From positions 43,842,537-43,906,536 of the forward strand of contig CM043966.1 of NCBI GenBank assembly GCA_014529385.2: 64,000 nucleotides of DNA, read 5' to 3'. Shown in pieces: positions 20,120 through 30,741 of this stretch. The notes under the pieces were generated by a model. That model did no database searches, had not been told where the DNA came from, and worked only from the letters and a program-made list of their open reading frames with translations. The position numbers were made by a program, and so were the translations under genes. Source of the DNA: Adiantum capillus-veneris. Its lineage: Eukaryota > Streptophyta > Polypodiopsida > Polypodiales > Pteridaceae. The first letter of the stretch is position 1. Every line of letters starts with the position of its first letter.

Positions 20120-20930
20120 CGTCTCATCGCGTCCAAGCGGCGTATCTGTCGGATTCTGCAAAAAAAAACAATAAGACAGCTTTCTGTAAGTATAAACATA
20201 TAATTTATAAAACAATACAACAAATAGAAAAGAGTAAACCATAATACTAACCATATCGCCGTGAGAACTCAGAATGTCCATCAGGGCGTTTAAGCCCTTC
20301 CTGTCGCGTACTCGCGCTTGTACGGTGTGGGGTCATGTCCTGTCGACCACTGTCAAAACATACAAAGAATCCATTATGTTAGAATTTAAAAACCCCTAAA
20401 CCCTAAACTATCAAACCTAAAGAGCAATGTAAAAACACTTACAAAATCGGCCTCAAATGATTCCCACCCACTGCTCCCCAAGTGGTGCGAGCTCCCTGCC
20501 TCTACTCGCGCTTTGGCTATCTCCTTTTGTTGCTTCCACTTGTCGGGATTCTCGCACGCTGCTTTCTTCGCATTTTTTCAATCTTCTCTGGCCAGCCAAT
20601 TTGGTCTATTCCACCCATGCTTTATTGCTTTTTGCACTTCAGAACGCTTGTGCTTGCAGTATTCGCGCATTCGAACCTTCATCAGGTCTTCATTGAAGCG
20701 GTCATCCCGTATTGAAACGAGAAACTCATCATGCAGCATGCTGATGACTCTGTCTTTTAAATCACTTGGTACTTCACTCCAGGTGTTTAGTATGTAGTGT
20801 TTAAACACCTGAGAGCAAAGACCGCGCATGTACAAGATCACCTTCTTGCCTTCATCATCCAAGATGATGCCACCGTTGAAGTCGACGGAGTAAGGCAATC
20901 CCTCTCGCCTGCTGACACGTGAACCCAGGT
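20120..20930 (-). pseudogene. CACTA second protein (plant transposase, Ptta/En/Spm type)
   Basis: The main frame, 20898-20578, reads YSVDFNGGIILDDEGKKVI, then FKHYILNTWSEVPSDLKDRVI and EYCKHKRSEVQKAIKHGWNRPNWL, the order typical of the plant Ptta/En/Spm transposase family. More of the frame continues after the stop (KKAACENPDKWKQQKEIAKAR), and a C-terminal piece is seen at about 20330-20250. A Pro/Thr-rich lead-in (about 20990-20930) is in a shifted frame. It would bind the subterminal motifs together with TNP2. Confidence 0.7.
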
Positions 20931-21275
20931 GTCCTGACAGGGGTCTCTAGCGGCATGTCGATGGGGGTATGGATGTCAGGTGTCTCCACTGGAGTCTGGG
21001 CCGCGAAGCGAGGAGTGTTGAACTGGAGTGACTCCTGGAGGAGTAGCTAGTGGTGTGTGGCTACTAGGAATGGCCGTCAGCAGCGCAAAACCTGGTTTAG
21101 AACACGTTTGGAGCGAGTGCAAAACACATCCTTCTTTAGTAAAACACATTCGGAGAGAGTGCATTACGCCAGTGGAGGTCTGCACAGATCGAATGGTCTC
21201 TTTTACTTTGCGTTCTTAGGCTCCATTGAAAATCCATGGCGCTTTAGGGAGTTTTATCGATCCATCGGATGCTAT

Positions 21276-21617
21276 CTACGGCCAATATTTCTCCATACGA
21301 TCCACATTTCTAAGGTAAACCCTAGCTCCCAAAGTATCTTTCTTGCCGGTCAGATGGTCCCATAGCAAGTTACCCACATTCTTGAATATGTGCATTGGAT
21401 CAAGCAAGTGATTGATCATGAGTCGGGGCCAATATGGTAACTCGTACCATAGAAAGAGTCTCTTCATCCCTGGGGGAAAACCGTCATCACACATCTCCTT
21501 CTGCTCTAACCATGCTTGTGCAGACATCCTCGGTGGCTCTCTTCCCAAAACGCCATCGCATAACACATGATTCTCTGAAAGATACGCTTGATGACCTTCG
21601 TAGATTTGCTTCTTCAA
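21276..21617 (-). pseudogene. CACTA TNP2-like transposase fragment
   Basis: The 113-codon stretch has FPPGMKRLFLWYELPYW, NHLLDPMHIFKNVGNLLWDHL and TGKKDTLGAR. These match the block around the conserved D-x-MHI-x-KNV box of CACTA TNP2 transposases, which contains one of the catalytic acidic residues. The rest of the approximately 700-residue protein is absent, since the sequence upstream (above 21650) no longer matches. Confidence 0.75.
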
Positions 21618-21650
21618 TGAGGGCGCCCACGAAGTTGATTTAGTCTAGGT

Positions 21651-22540
21651 CCACATATGACACATGCTCTGTATCCGCTTGTTTGAAGCCCTGCATGTAT
21701 ACACATGATAATAGATAAGCTTGAGAAAAACCAAGATTTACAGTGTTTGAGCTTAAGTGTAAATCACCTGAGCATTCTGTTATTCCGGGATAGTCACAAG
21801 GTCAAGCATATCAAGTAGACCACATAAATCAATTTTGGTAAAATTTGGATCACAAAAGTGAGAAGAGACTTTCAGAATCTTGAAATCAGAGTTTGCAGAC
21901 ACAAAACAGTTGATAAACTTGAACAGATTTTGTCCAAACTTGTTGAAACTTGTCCAAGGACTTTAATAGGTTGTACACTTGGCAAACCAAGCCAAAAATT
22001 GTAAAAACTGACTAAAGTAAATAATCACGATTATTTACTATTACTACAAAGGGACACTAGTTTTGATTTTTGAACTTGTACAGTGTTAGACCAACATAAT
22101 ACAGAGCCACCGGACAATTTTGTGTTCAATCATATCCAAATTGATACATGTTCACTCAATTTCCAAGTTGTAGATTAATTCTTTGATTTTTTGCCAAAGT
22201 CGAATCTGAAAGTCAATTGCTGACTCCTACAGCTAGATTTGAAGTGATATACACAGACCAACCACAATAGTTGGCAAAAATTATACAGTCTTTGTGAAAG
22301 GATAGCTAACTTGATCAAATTTGTACAAGAATCAAGTTGCAGATGAGGAATTGGTAGCTTAACAGGAAGTGCAATCCAGTCAAGTGGAAATTGACGACAA
22401 GTCAATCCAAAGCTAAGTACTCTATCCAGGGCTTCGCAAGTCTTTAAGAACCTTAGATCTGGTTGTGTACTAGGAAATCAAGGCATATTTGGAGAAACCT
22501 CCAATAGAGTATCCACTGAAGAAAGCGCGAATCAAGGCAA
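21651..22540 (+). other. AT-rich leader of gypsy family A copy 2
   Basis: No gene is seen. AT-rich DNA of the same character as 31551-33800, with one near-perfect 22-base palindrome (22017-22038, GTAAATAATCACGATTATTTAC but for one central base). It directly precedes gag of copy 2 and so is probably its leader or LTR end. No PBS was recognised. Confidence 0.4.
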
Positions 22541-22544
22541 TTCC

Positions 22545-23389
22545 TTGCACACTATCCTTGAAGAAGTCTCGGACACTTTTTCAAATTCAACATCTGAAAT
22601 AACATCCTATTCGACTCACTCAGAGACCAGAATGACAGTGCGCTATAAGCATAGACTCTCATTTTATAAGACTAATCGCCATGGAGCTCAAGTTTACCTG
22701 GATCCTAACAAAGAGTATGCCATTCGCATTGATGACCATGGTATTAAGTTCGAAGAAGAAATCGGGCAAAAAAACAAGGAAAAATGTACGTGGATCGAAA
22801 CGGAACTCGGTATTTACAAGTCAAAAACCCTGACATGATAGACAAATGGGGGCTAGAAGTAAACACTATAATTCTAGATTTGGCAGCAAAAGAAGAACCA
22901 CCAACCTTAGAATTCGAGGGATACGATCAAGTTGATTTGAAGCCTTTGAAACAGCTTAGTACTAATAATCCTAGGATCGGAGTCTATTGTTGGGAGGATA
23001 GAAATGTAAAAGATCTTCTGTGGACTTCGCATGCCAAATCCGGATAACTAACGTCCATGAAGATCATCTATATCTTCAAAATCAAAGATAAGGGATCAAC
23101 AGACCTACCAACCTATCTATTTAAGAATTGTTATAACAACAACTTTGTTACGATGACTCCTGAGGAGGTAGAACAAACCAAATACCAAGGGTATTCCATA
23201 AGGGATTGGATATTGGGACAAGGACCAGAAACAATTCCAAGAGATGAACACCATGCGAGATCATCTGAGAGTAATGTTAAGCAACCCAAAACCACTCCAT
23301 CACGTAGAAAACCGGGTGACATTAAGGCCAGTCCAGGGCTACATGAATCACTATTTTCAACAGACTGGTTTGAAGGACTCGGAACATGA
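22545..23389 (+). pseudogene. Gypsy family A N-terminal gag extension, copy 2
   Basis: Three overlapping frames (22545-22838, 22784-23047, 23057-23389). The start lies within TILEEVSDTFS, matching copy 1. The first part includes YLDPNKEYAIRIDDHGIKFEEE, which aligns in style with the Tyr-rich extension of copy 1 (KYGRRYAAIDKKELEG). There is no known domain. Frame changes near 22800 and 23050 prevent continuous translation. Confidence 0.6.
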
Positions 23390-23428
23390 CCAACTTCCGG
23401 GAGACCGGGAGTTGAACCAAACAGACGC

Positions 23429-24146
23429 GTGAGACCAACTGATTTTTTGAAATGGATCAAAAAATATAGTAAATCAAGGGATCCATACGACCACTTAACA
23501 AGCTTTAAGCAAGTGCTAAGAGCAGAACGTATATTCGATTTCCATACTCAATTCGAAGGGTTTGGAATGACATTAGAAGGGAAAGCATTGTCATGGTTCC
23601 AAAACATTTCACCAAGGTCAATCATGGACTTAAACACATTAGCTCAAGGATTTGTAGCTGCTAACCGGGATCAAACATAATACGGTAGCTCAAATCTACA
23701 GCTTTAAATAGAAACATGGTGAGTCTGTTAGGGATTGTGCAACTAGAATGAAACAATACATTGCCAAATGCCCAGAGCTAGAGATACCTACAGAAGAACC
23801 ACTAGTATCATTATTTCTAGAGGGACTGCTAAACAAAGAACTTCATGCTATACTCTATAGCAAGAAGCATACAACCCTAGAAGCATGTGTGCCAGATGCT
23901 ATTGACCTAGGAGACAATTATGATATTTTCAATGAAGAAGATGTCCCTAAGGATAATCAAACTGAGAAAACAATATCTACTAAGCTAGCACAAGTAGGAA
24001 TGGCTGCTGCAGCACCACTTTCAGCCATAGAAGACATGCTCAAAAGGATGAACGACGTGATGAATAACATGCAAAAAGCACCTATGAGGGGACCAGGACA
24101 AGAGATACCTCAACAGAGACAACCAAATAGGCCACAAAAATGGTAG
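23429..24146 (+). pseudogene. Gypsy family A gag capsid-like domain, copy 2
   Basis: Two frames (23429-23680 and 23748-24146). The motifs SRDPYDHLTSFKQVLRAE, GMTLEGKALSWFQNI, MKQYIAKCPELEIP and FLEGLLNKELHAIL reproduce the gag landmarks of copy 1 in the same order. A frameshift and stop lie at about 23680. The C-terminal part is Met/Gln-rich and leads into a Pro-rich linker (24150-24500). Confidence 0.85.
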
Positions 24147-24230
24147 ACAATCGAGGGTAAATGGAACAACCATGAGACCAATGAGTGCTACTTCCGACCA
24201 AAGTATGATGGGAATGTTCAATACATACCC

Positions 24231-24780
24231 ATGAGGCCACAAGAACAACCCATGTACAGATATCAACCTAATATGGCCCAAGCTCAAAGACCACCGATGG
24301 GTATGGAAAGACCTCAACTCGTGTTGCGTCAACAACCTTTGTATCCAAGACATAATGTAGTGCCTGTAAAGTACATGCATTCAGAAGGAGTCATAGATGA
24401 ACAAGCATTAGTGCCTATTACACCCTATGCTGAGCCTAGTCCATCTACAGTAATGGTAGAAGGAGATTGGTATAATTCACATCCACCACCATGGAAGAAT
24501 ATGTGACTTATGATCCACCAGAGCTCGTACCAATGTATTATGTAGCTAATCAAGGTGTTAGACATCTTATGATAAGACCCATGATTAAGCCAAGAATGGA
24601 AAACTGTCATAACTCTGGTGCAGATGATCATTGGAAAAATAAATGCCTAGAGCCTGACAAGAACCTCAAGCCCAGCTAAATCTTATTGCATACAATGTTG
24701 CAAAAAGGGAGGACACTTCCCGGAAGATTGTCCTAAAAATCCCTTAAACAAGGGAAAAATAGTAGTAAAGATAGTCCAAG
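24231..24780 (+). pseudogene. Gag proline-rich linker and zinc knuckles, copy 2
   Basis: A Pro/Gln-rich linker (24231-24506) is followed by CHNSGADDHWKNKC (about 24604-24645), where the second Cys of the first knuckle is Ser, and then by a second knuckle CIQCCKKGGHFPEDC (about 24688-24732) in another frame. Copy 1 has the intact CxxC in the first knuckle. RNA binding would be weakened. Confidence 0.75.
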
Positions 24781-25413
24781 TGATACCTAGTAGCTCATCT
24801 GAGAGTTGAACTGATTGTTCCAATCAAGGTAATCACTAGAGCTCAAGAAAAGAAACATAACTCCTCTGATGATTCGGAGAACACAAAAGCTGCCTCTCAA
24901 AAGACCAATAGAAGCAGAAGCAAAAGGTATGAATTGAGAAAACAAAAACAACGAGCTGAAATCGAGGAGAAAGCAAAAAATCTTTTCCAGGAAAAGGTGA
25001 AAGAATTTAAAAGTGAAATCAAAGAAACAACCGTGAAATGAGGATCAATTTTGGTTGATAAATTTTTTGAGCCTATTAATGTAGCCTTGGAAGCCTACCA
25101 AGCAAAACTTAAAGCATGCCAAAATATGGAAAACAAATGGAAAAACTATCCCTCTCCAGACATGGAAGCAGCTAAGCTTGAAGCTTATCAAAATTTGGTA
25201 AGAATCACGCAAGAGATACTGGAAAAACAAAAACCCAAGCTCGAAAGTATGGAAAAACCTGAGGAGCTTGTGATAAGAGACACTAAAGAAAAATCCAAAG
25301 TGGTGGTAGAACCCCACCTTGAAACAAAAGAACCACAACTTGTAGTGCCGGACAAAGAAGATGCTTTAGTCCAGATTCCATTCGTAGGGGAAGACTGGCT
25401 AGGACACTTATGA
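24781..25413 (+). pseudogene. Charged gag-pol linker, copy 2
   Basis: Lys/Glu-rich sequence with coiled-coil character (about 24900-25020 and 25051-25413, containing LEAYQNLVRITQEILEKQ). It corresponds to the coiled-coil stretch at about 5400-5750 of copy 1. A stop at about 25040 and a frame change separate the parts. Confidence 0.6.
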
Positions 25414-25479
25414 AAAAAAATTCGAGAGATCAATGATGGGAGCCTAACTCTAAAGTCAGCTCCTATAGAGGAAGTTTGG

Positions 25480-26814
25480 TTGGACAACTTACCTTCTGAT
25501 ATGCACATGGATGTACAATCCTTGTACGAAGATTGCGGATCTGAAGCTTCACGAATGTCCAAACCATTGACCTTGAAAACATTACCCTCTTACTTGGGAG
25601 ATAACAAAGTTGAATCCATAGTGTGTAAGACCACTCAAGTAAAAAGAGCGGAACAGACCCTTGTAGTAGACAAGATTTATTCAATCATGTCTACACTCAT
25701 CCAATGCACTCTTACTTTGGGAGAATTGTTAAAAGTCAGACCATATTTATGGAATGACCTACAGAAAACCCTAGAGAAGGTGGGGATAACGGGGCTCATC
25801 ATAAAAAATTTGGAAAGATTGAAACACGAAATGGATAACAAAGACATTCGATATGTTCTAATGAGAAAAGTCAGAGAATACTATGAAGGGGAAGAAGGAA
25901 ACACCACCCTTCTAGTGAAATATAATGACATTGAAACCATGGCAATAATGGATAGTGGAGCAGGCATAGCCATAGCCACAAAAGCAGTATGGGAATCTTG
26001 GGAACAACCAGCCATTAGACAAACTCGAATGAGATTGCAATTGGCTGACGGAAATATTGAAAGACCCTTAGGCCTGCTAGAAAAGGTGATAGTAAATTCC
26101 TGTGGGATTGAATATCAACACACTTTTGCCATAGTAGACTTTGAGAAGAAACTCAACTACAAAATCATATTGGGAAGACCTTTCATACGACAGGTACAAC
26201 TTATCCAAGATTGGGAAAACAATTATCTGTACTTGAAGCAAGTGGGATCTATAACAAGGGTTAATTTAAAAGATCACACTTATAGAGATGTCTTGAAAAC
26301 GCCCATACAAGAGTTCGATTCAGTCTCTTCGGTTGAAACTAAGCTTCCTTCTTGGTTAAAAAAAGACAATCCTATTTGGATGTGTAGAGCTTCACAAAAC
26401 GGAAGCTTAAAAAGAGAAGAATGTATCTTAGAAAGGGATTGCACAGACGAAGCCTATGTACCTGAGCCCTTTCTAGCGCATTTGTTTGAGCCATTTGAGT
26501 GGACTCAAATTTTAGCGATAATGGATGTATGTGTGAATAGGTCTATGCCTACTCAATTTTGCAATGAGGATGGCTACGACATAATTCCCATCCAAATGAT
26601 TTCAACCCTTCACATTGAAGATAAAAGTGAGGAATCCAAGGACTTGATGAAAGCTCAAAAAGTCTTTTCAGACCTCTACTACGATGCATTAAATGAGTTA
26701 GATGAACACTCAGCTACCTCAGAAGATTCGGGGTCAGAAAAAGAACATGTGAGAGCTAAGCTACTCTTGAAAGGAGGGGAGGAAAATTATTTTGACTTTC
26801 CTAACCAAAAATAG
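25480..26814 (+). CDS. Gypsy family A aspartic protease region, copy 2
   Basis: The longest open stretch of this element, 444 codons. The retropepsin domain spans residues about 145-250: AIMDSGAGIAIA holds the active-site Asp at residue 158 (codon 25951-25953), and KIILGRPFIRQ is the second conserved block. This enzyme would cut the gag-pol polyprotein within the particle as a dimer. Before it lies LTLKTLPSYLGD, also found in copy 1, and after it an acidic linker. It ends at the TAG at 26812-26814, after which the linker goes on. As a catalytic domain it looks undamaged, unlike copy 1. Confidence 0.85.
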   Translation: MDNLPSDMHMDVQSLYEDCGSEASRMSKPLTLKTLPSYLGDNKVESIVCKTTQVKRAEQTLVVDKIYSIMSTLIQCTLTLGELLKVRPYLWNDLQKTLEKVGITGLIIKNLERLKHEMDNKDIRYVLMRKVREYYEGEEGNTTLLVKYNDIETMAIMDSGAGIAIATKAVWESWEQPAIRQTRMRLQLADGNIERPLGLLEKVIVNSCGIEYQHTFAIVDFEKKLNYKIILGRPFIRQVQLIQDWENNYLYLKQVGSITRVNLKDHTYRDVLKTPIQEFDSVSSVETKLPSWLKKDNPIWMCRASQNGSLKREECILERDCTDEAYVPEPFLAHLFEPFEWTQILAIMDVCVNRSMPTQFCNEDGYDIIPIQMISTLHIEDKSEESKDLMKAQKVFSDLYYDALNELDEHSATSEDSGSEKEHVRAKLLLKGGEENYFDFPNQK

Positions 26815-27454
26815 AGAAGACAAAAATTGTATGGACGAAAAAAAGACACAAGAAACGTGAAAACAAGACCTATGTTGTCAGTCTCTAGTAGAACACTTCT
26901 TGATGCAGATAGATGCACATGATTGTGTCAAGGACAAAATCACTGGCAGATATCTTTCAAATGAGAATCGAGAAATGTCGAAAACATCGAGAAAGACGAG
27001 GAAGGATACACAAGCAAAGCCAAACAAACAGTACAAGGATCCAACCATGGCACGAATTGAGCGAAAAAAGAGATATCGAGAGTTGAGAAAAGCTCTAAAG
27101 GAGATATATACAACCGAAATGGAAATCACAGAAGAGGATGGTAAGGATGTAATGAGTGTTCCATCCCATTACAAAAAGTATACTCTCCAAGATTGAAAAA
27201 TCATTGTCGAACAACCTGTTAGAGAACTACAAAAAAAAGGCGAGTCCTACGAAGGGCCTGAGAATGCGAAAAAGATAGACTTGGTTGAACCAAGGGAAGA
27301 ACCTAGGACTGCCTACATTGCAAATGACCTAACAGAAGAAGAAGAAGAAGAAGAGCTTTTGTTAAGCTTACTCAAAGAATACTGCAATATTATTGCTTAG
27401 TCTTACAAGGATCTCAAGGGTGTTGATCTAGAAATCTGTCAACATACCATATCC
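26815..27454 (+). pseudogene. PR-RT linker, copy 2
   Basis: Basic, Lys/Arg/Glu-rich sequence (26900-27196, with KKRYRELRKALKEIYTTE), interrupted by stops at about 26814, 26920 and 27197. Then comes EEEEELLLSLLKEY and SYKDLKGVD just before RT, corresponding to the tandemly duplicated segment of copy 1. Confidence 0.65.
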
Positions 27455-28155
27455 ATGAGAGATGATGCAAAACCAAGTAGACAAAGTCCATACACATATA
27501 ATGAAACGATTGCCAGGAAAATCAAAGAAGAGATTGAGAAAATAAAGGAAGCCAAATTCATTTATGAAATTGAACACACAGATTGGGTGTCTCCAATTGT
27601 GGTAGTACCCAAGAAGAATGAAAAATTACGCGTGTGTGTCAACCTCAAAAAAGTGAATGCAGCTACCATTAGAGACAACTTTCCTCTTCCAATCACTGAG
27701 CTCCTGCCACATTTCAAAGATTGATGAGTCATGCTTTTAAAGAATATCTTAGGAAATGCTTGGAAGTATATATGGATGATCTATGTGTACATTCATCAAT
27801 CCGGGCTGATCATTTTGAGCACCTCAAAAAGATATTCGAAAAATGGAGACTTTATACGATTTGCCTAAATCCTGAAAAGTGCACATTCATGGGTAGACAA
27901 GGAAAAATTCTTGGACATATAGTGTCTAAAAATGGCATAGCTACTGATATTGGAAAAATTTATATCATTGTTGATTTGCCTAGACCAACAACAGTCAAGG
28001 GGGTTCAAGCCTTCATGGGGCATTGTGGATATTACAGGCGGTTCATTTACATGTACGCTATAACTGCAAAAATCATGTATAGCTTGATTACACACTTTGA
28101 GTGGACCAAGGCATGTGAAGAATCCTTCATGAAGCTTAAGAAGCTCTCACCTTAG
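27455..28155 (+). pseudogene. Gypsy reverse transcriptase with internal deletion, copy 2
   Basis: The fingers are present (27455-27724: DWVSPIVVVPKKNEKLRVCVNLKKVN, ending LPITELLPHFKD). The frame then stops, and the next open stretch starts at MSHAFKEYLRKCLEVYMDDLCVHS. The region between, which in gypsy RTs contains motif A with its catalytic Asp and the PFGL-N-P-A motif, is missing. I estimate about 200 bases are lost at 27720-27725. The YMDD box (27768-27779) and the thumb/connection (GHIVSKNGIATD, AFMGHCGYYRRF) remain. It cannot be catalytic. Confidence 0.85.
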
Positions 28156-28163
28156 CTCCAATA

Positions 28164-28560
28164 TTGAAAGCACCTGATTGGAATAAGATATTCCACATAC
28201 ATGTAGATGCTTCTAATTTTGTCATAGTTTGTATACTAGCTCAACTAGGAGACGGAAAAATTGATTTTTCTATTTCTTATGCTAGCCGACAGTTGAACAT
28301 GACAGAAAATAATTACACTACCACAGAAAGGGAAGGATTAGGAATGATCTATGCTGTTAAAAAGAATAGACATTACCTATTAGCCAACAAGTTTATGCTC
28401 TTTGTGGACCACCAAGCTTTGTTGTACTTGGTCAACAATCCATGCAGTACATGACAAAAAGTGAGATGGTTCATCATTCTTCTGGAATTTGATTTCACTG
28501 TGGTTGTAAAAAAGGGCACTACACATCAAAGAGCAGATCATTTGTCAAGGATTATTTGAG
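28164..28560 (+). pseudogene. Gypsy RNase H, copy 2
   Basis: FHIHVDASNFVIVCILAQ, then YASRQLNMTENNYTTTEREGLGMIYAV, then FVDHQALLYLVN (28164-28454). After a stop come the frame end and KGTTHQRADHLSR (28510-28556). The three acidic RNase H residues (VDAS, TTERE, VDHQ) and the late Asp (RADHLSR) are all visible. It would degrade RNA in the RNA-DNA hybrid. Confidence 0.8.
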
Positions 28561-28577
28561 GAGAATCATCTAAAGGC

Positions 28578-28979
28578 GTGGACGATGACCTACTAGATGC
28601 CTATTTGTTCTCAGTAGAGATGATACCTCGATGGTCGAAAAACATGGTATCATTGATGACAATAGCTCAAGTGGATTCACAAATAGCACTTCCTATTACA
28701 ATTGGATTAATTGAGCAATCGGCTATGTATCAATTACTAGCTGGTAGGCTATACAAAAGAAATCGAGATGGAATATTGCTCTTATGCATTAAGCCCGAGG
28801 AGAGAAACCAGTACCTAAGTCAAGCACATATTACCATAGTAGGACTTCACTTTGCGGAAGACCAAACTATGCGACAAATTTTGATACTTGGAGTATTTTG
28901 GCCGACTATGAGGAGTGATGTTTGCTCTTTGTAAAGGATTGTCCTCAATGTCAAAAACAGACACCCATACTTCATGTAA
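28578..28979 (+). pseudogene. First integrase-type zinc-binding module, copy 2
   Basis: An H2C2-type module: LYKRNRDGILLLCIKPEERN, then QAHITIVGLHF, TMRQILILGVFWPTMRSDV and CPQCQKQTP (about 28750-28970). The CxxC lies after a TAA at about 28934 in a shifted frame. In ordinary gypsy elements there is only one such module, directly before the integrase core. Here a second one follows within about 400 bases. Confidence 0.7.
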
Positions 28980-29881
28980 TTGTTTCAAATGTCACCAGTT
29001 CCTAAGTGGAGTAACTATCTAGTTACTGACTTATCAAGTCAAACATTTCTTGAGGATATAAGTAAACGCCGTCAAAGAGCAATTGAAATTGAAGCAAGAG
29101 ACTATGCTCTTATTGGAAACCAATTGTACCGGAGAGGCAACACTTACGTCTTTGTGCAAATGAAGACGAGTATATTCCAATTATAGAACAAGCACATGCT
29201 GGATTAGCTGGAGGTTACTTTTTTAGTGAGACCACCGCAAGAGCAATCTTAATGGCAGGCATATGGTGGCCAACACTTTTTGCAGATGCCAAAGAATATG
29301 TTCAAAGGTGTGATGCTTGTCAACAAGCAAAAATGCCAACACAAGTAGATAGCATGCCCTTAAGACCAATGATGGGGACTAGAGCTTTCGCAAAATGGGG
29401 TATAGACTTTGTTGGGCCAATACAGCCACCTGTTTATAGAACCCAGGCTCAGTATATCATTGTAGCTGCGGATTATTTGACTAAGTGGGCCGAGGCTAAA
29501 GTAACTCAAAAGAATGATGCCAGAACCACTGCCACATTCTTATATGAGTATATATTCACGAGATATGGACTACCAATATAAATTCTCAGTGATTGGGAAA
29601 CTCATTTCCTCAATGAGGTAATCGAGTATTTGCTTAACGAGTTTATGGTCATCCATAACAAATCAGCTCCCTATCATCCACAAGCAAACGGACAAGCTGA
29701 GCATGCGAACAAGATTCTTAGCTCGGTATTGACTAAAGTTGTTAGTTCAGGAAGGCCAGACTGGGAAATGAATCTCCATGCTTCTCTATGGGCTTATCGA
29801 GTTTCATTCAAAACAGCTTTGAATGCTACACCCTTTAACCTTGTTTATGGTCTTTTCTGCTACCCTTACTGTCGGCAATAG
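28980..29881 (+). pseudogene. Second zinc-binding module and integrase core, copy 2
   Basis: A linker KWSNYLVTDLSSQTFLEDI leads to a second H2C2 module (NQLYRRGNTYV, QAHAGLAGGYFF, AGIWWPTLFADAKEYV, CDACQQAKMP; 29105-29340). The integrase core follows: WGIDFVGPI with the first Asp (about 29403), SDWETHFLNEVIEY with the second (about 29592, usually SDRG), and HPQANGQAEHANKI with the Glu (about 29698). The triad is therefore still readable. A TAA at 29579-29581 splits the core into two open parts. It would insert the element into new sites. Confidence 0.8.
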
Positions 29882-29908
29882 AAATTCTATTGGCAATATG
29901 GCATCAAA

Positions 29909-30361
29909 TTGTCAGAAATACTTAAAGATCTAGAGAAGCTAGACGAGCAAAGGCTAACTTCCGTAGCTCACATCTATGCACAAAAGCGGAAACAAAAACA
30001 GTTTTCTGATTCCCATCTAATCACAAAAATCTTGAAGAAAGGGGATTTAGTTTTAGTCTATTCCCTTGTGCAACACATACCCAAGTTTAAGAAAAAGGAA
30101 AACGGACCGTTTATCATTGAAGATGTGTCTCCAAGTGGAGCAGTTAAGCTATCCACCCTAGATGGTGAACCAATGGCTAATTGGATTAGTGGATGTCGTT
30201 TAAAGAAATACAATTTGCCGCTAACCAATGAATTGCTAGAAAGAATACATGTAGCCAAGCAAAGGAGGATTAAACGACAACAGGTTATTGATGAAGCGCA
30301 AGAGGAAGCTCGACTTTGGGTACTCAAAAGAAGGCTGCTCTCAAGAATCAACAGATATTGA
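29909..30361 (+). CDS. Integrase C-terminal region, copy 2
   Basis: A 150-codon open stretch. RLTSVAHIYAQKRKQKQFSD and LKKGDLVLVYS lead into FKKKENGPFIIEDVSPSG, AVKLSTLDG and RLKKYNLPL, the usual DNA-binding tail of gypsy integrases. No chromodomain is seen, so the element is probably not a chromovirus. It ends at TGA 30360-30362 and overlaps the next frame by 45 bases. Confidence 0.75.
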   Translation: MSEILKDLEKLDEQRLTSVAHIYAQKRKQKQFSDSHLITKILKKGDLVLVYSLVQHIPKFKKKENGPFIIEDVSPSGAVKLSTLDGEPMANWISGCRLKKYNLPLTNELLERIHVAKQRRIKRQQVIDEAQEEARLWVLKRRLLSRINRY

Positions 30362-30741
30362 TTCCCATCAACACTCTAGAAATAGAGGACAGACATTGGG
30401 AATTGCCAAAAGATGCAGTGTCAACATATGAGGAATGGTTAGATGGAATGAACCTTCGCATCAAAGTACAACTCAACAACCATAGCACGAATGCATTACT
30501 CGACGCAGGAGCTAGAGTAAATGCGGTAAGTTATTCCACGTATAAGAAAGCAACAAATCAAGCATTGAAGGCGGGAATAGCGACAATAGAAGGACGCAAC
30601 AAGAACCCAACCCCAACATTTAGAGTAGTCAACTTAAACGTGATAGTACATGGATGCTCATGTCCTCATCGGTTTGTATGCTTATCAGATGAACACATGA
30701 ATGAGACAATGATTCTAGGAATCTCATGGATGCGGACATAA
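30316..30741 (+). CDS. Extra retropepsin-like domain downstream of integrase
   Basis: A 141-codon open stretch after the integrase tail. STNALLDAGARVNAVSYSTY (about residues 53-72) has the pattern hydrophobic-hydrophobic-Asp-x-Gly followed by alternating hydrophobics, as in retropepsin active-site loops. MILGISWMR (about residues 131-139) matches the second conserved block (usually LLG-D/M-W). Between them lies a beta-rich stretch of normal length. Gly or Ser is more usual than Ala after the Asp. In copy 2 the family already has a protease in the ordinary place, so this is additional. After the stop at 30739-30741 the frame continues readable to about 30890 (SPKGGQLILSIAPSKEEW). Confidence 0.65.
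   Translation: MGTQKKAALKNQQILIPINTLEIEDRHWELPKDAVSTYEEWLDGMNLRIKVQLNNHSTNALLDAGARVNAVSYSTYKKATNQALKAGIATIEGRNKNPTPTFRVVNLNVIVHGCSCPHRFVCLSDEHMNETMILGISWMRT

Larger units (their letters stand above)
19389..21650 (-). mobile_element. CACTA (En/Spm) transposon, one end plus transposase genes
   Basis: The left boundary is a classic CACTA terminal repeat, CACTACAAGAGG at 19389-19400, followed by a subterminal array of TCGCTA/TAGCGA motifs. Inside, on the minus strand, are parts of a TNP2-like transposase (21617-21276) and of the second plant CACTA protein (about 20930-20120). Both have stops or missing parts. The opposite terminal repeat is not found before the gypsy element that follows, so the other end is missing or displaced. 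Confidence 0.8.

Noticed and set aside
20457-20797. Plus-strand frames over the CACTA protein
   Set aside because: They are antisense to the recognisable minus-strand transposase and have no motifs.
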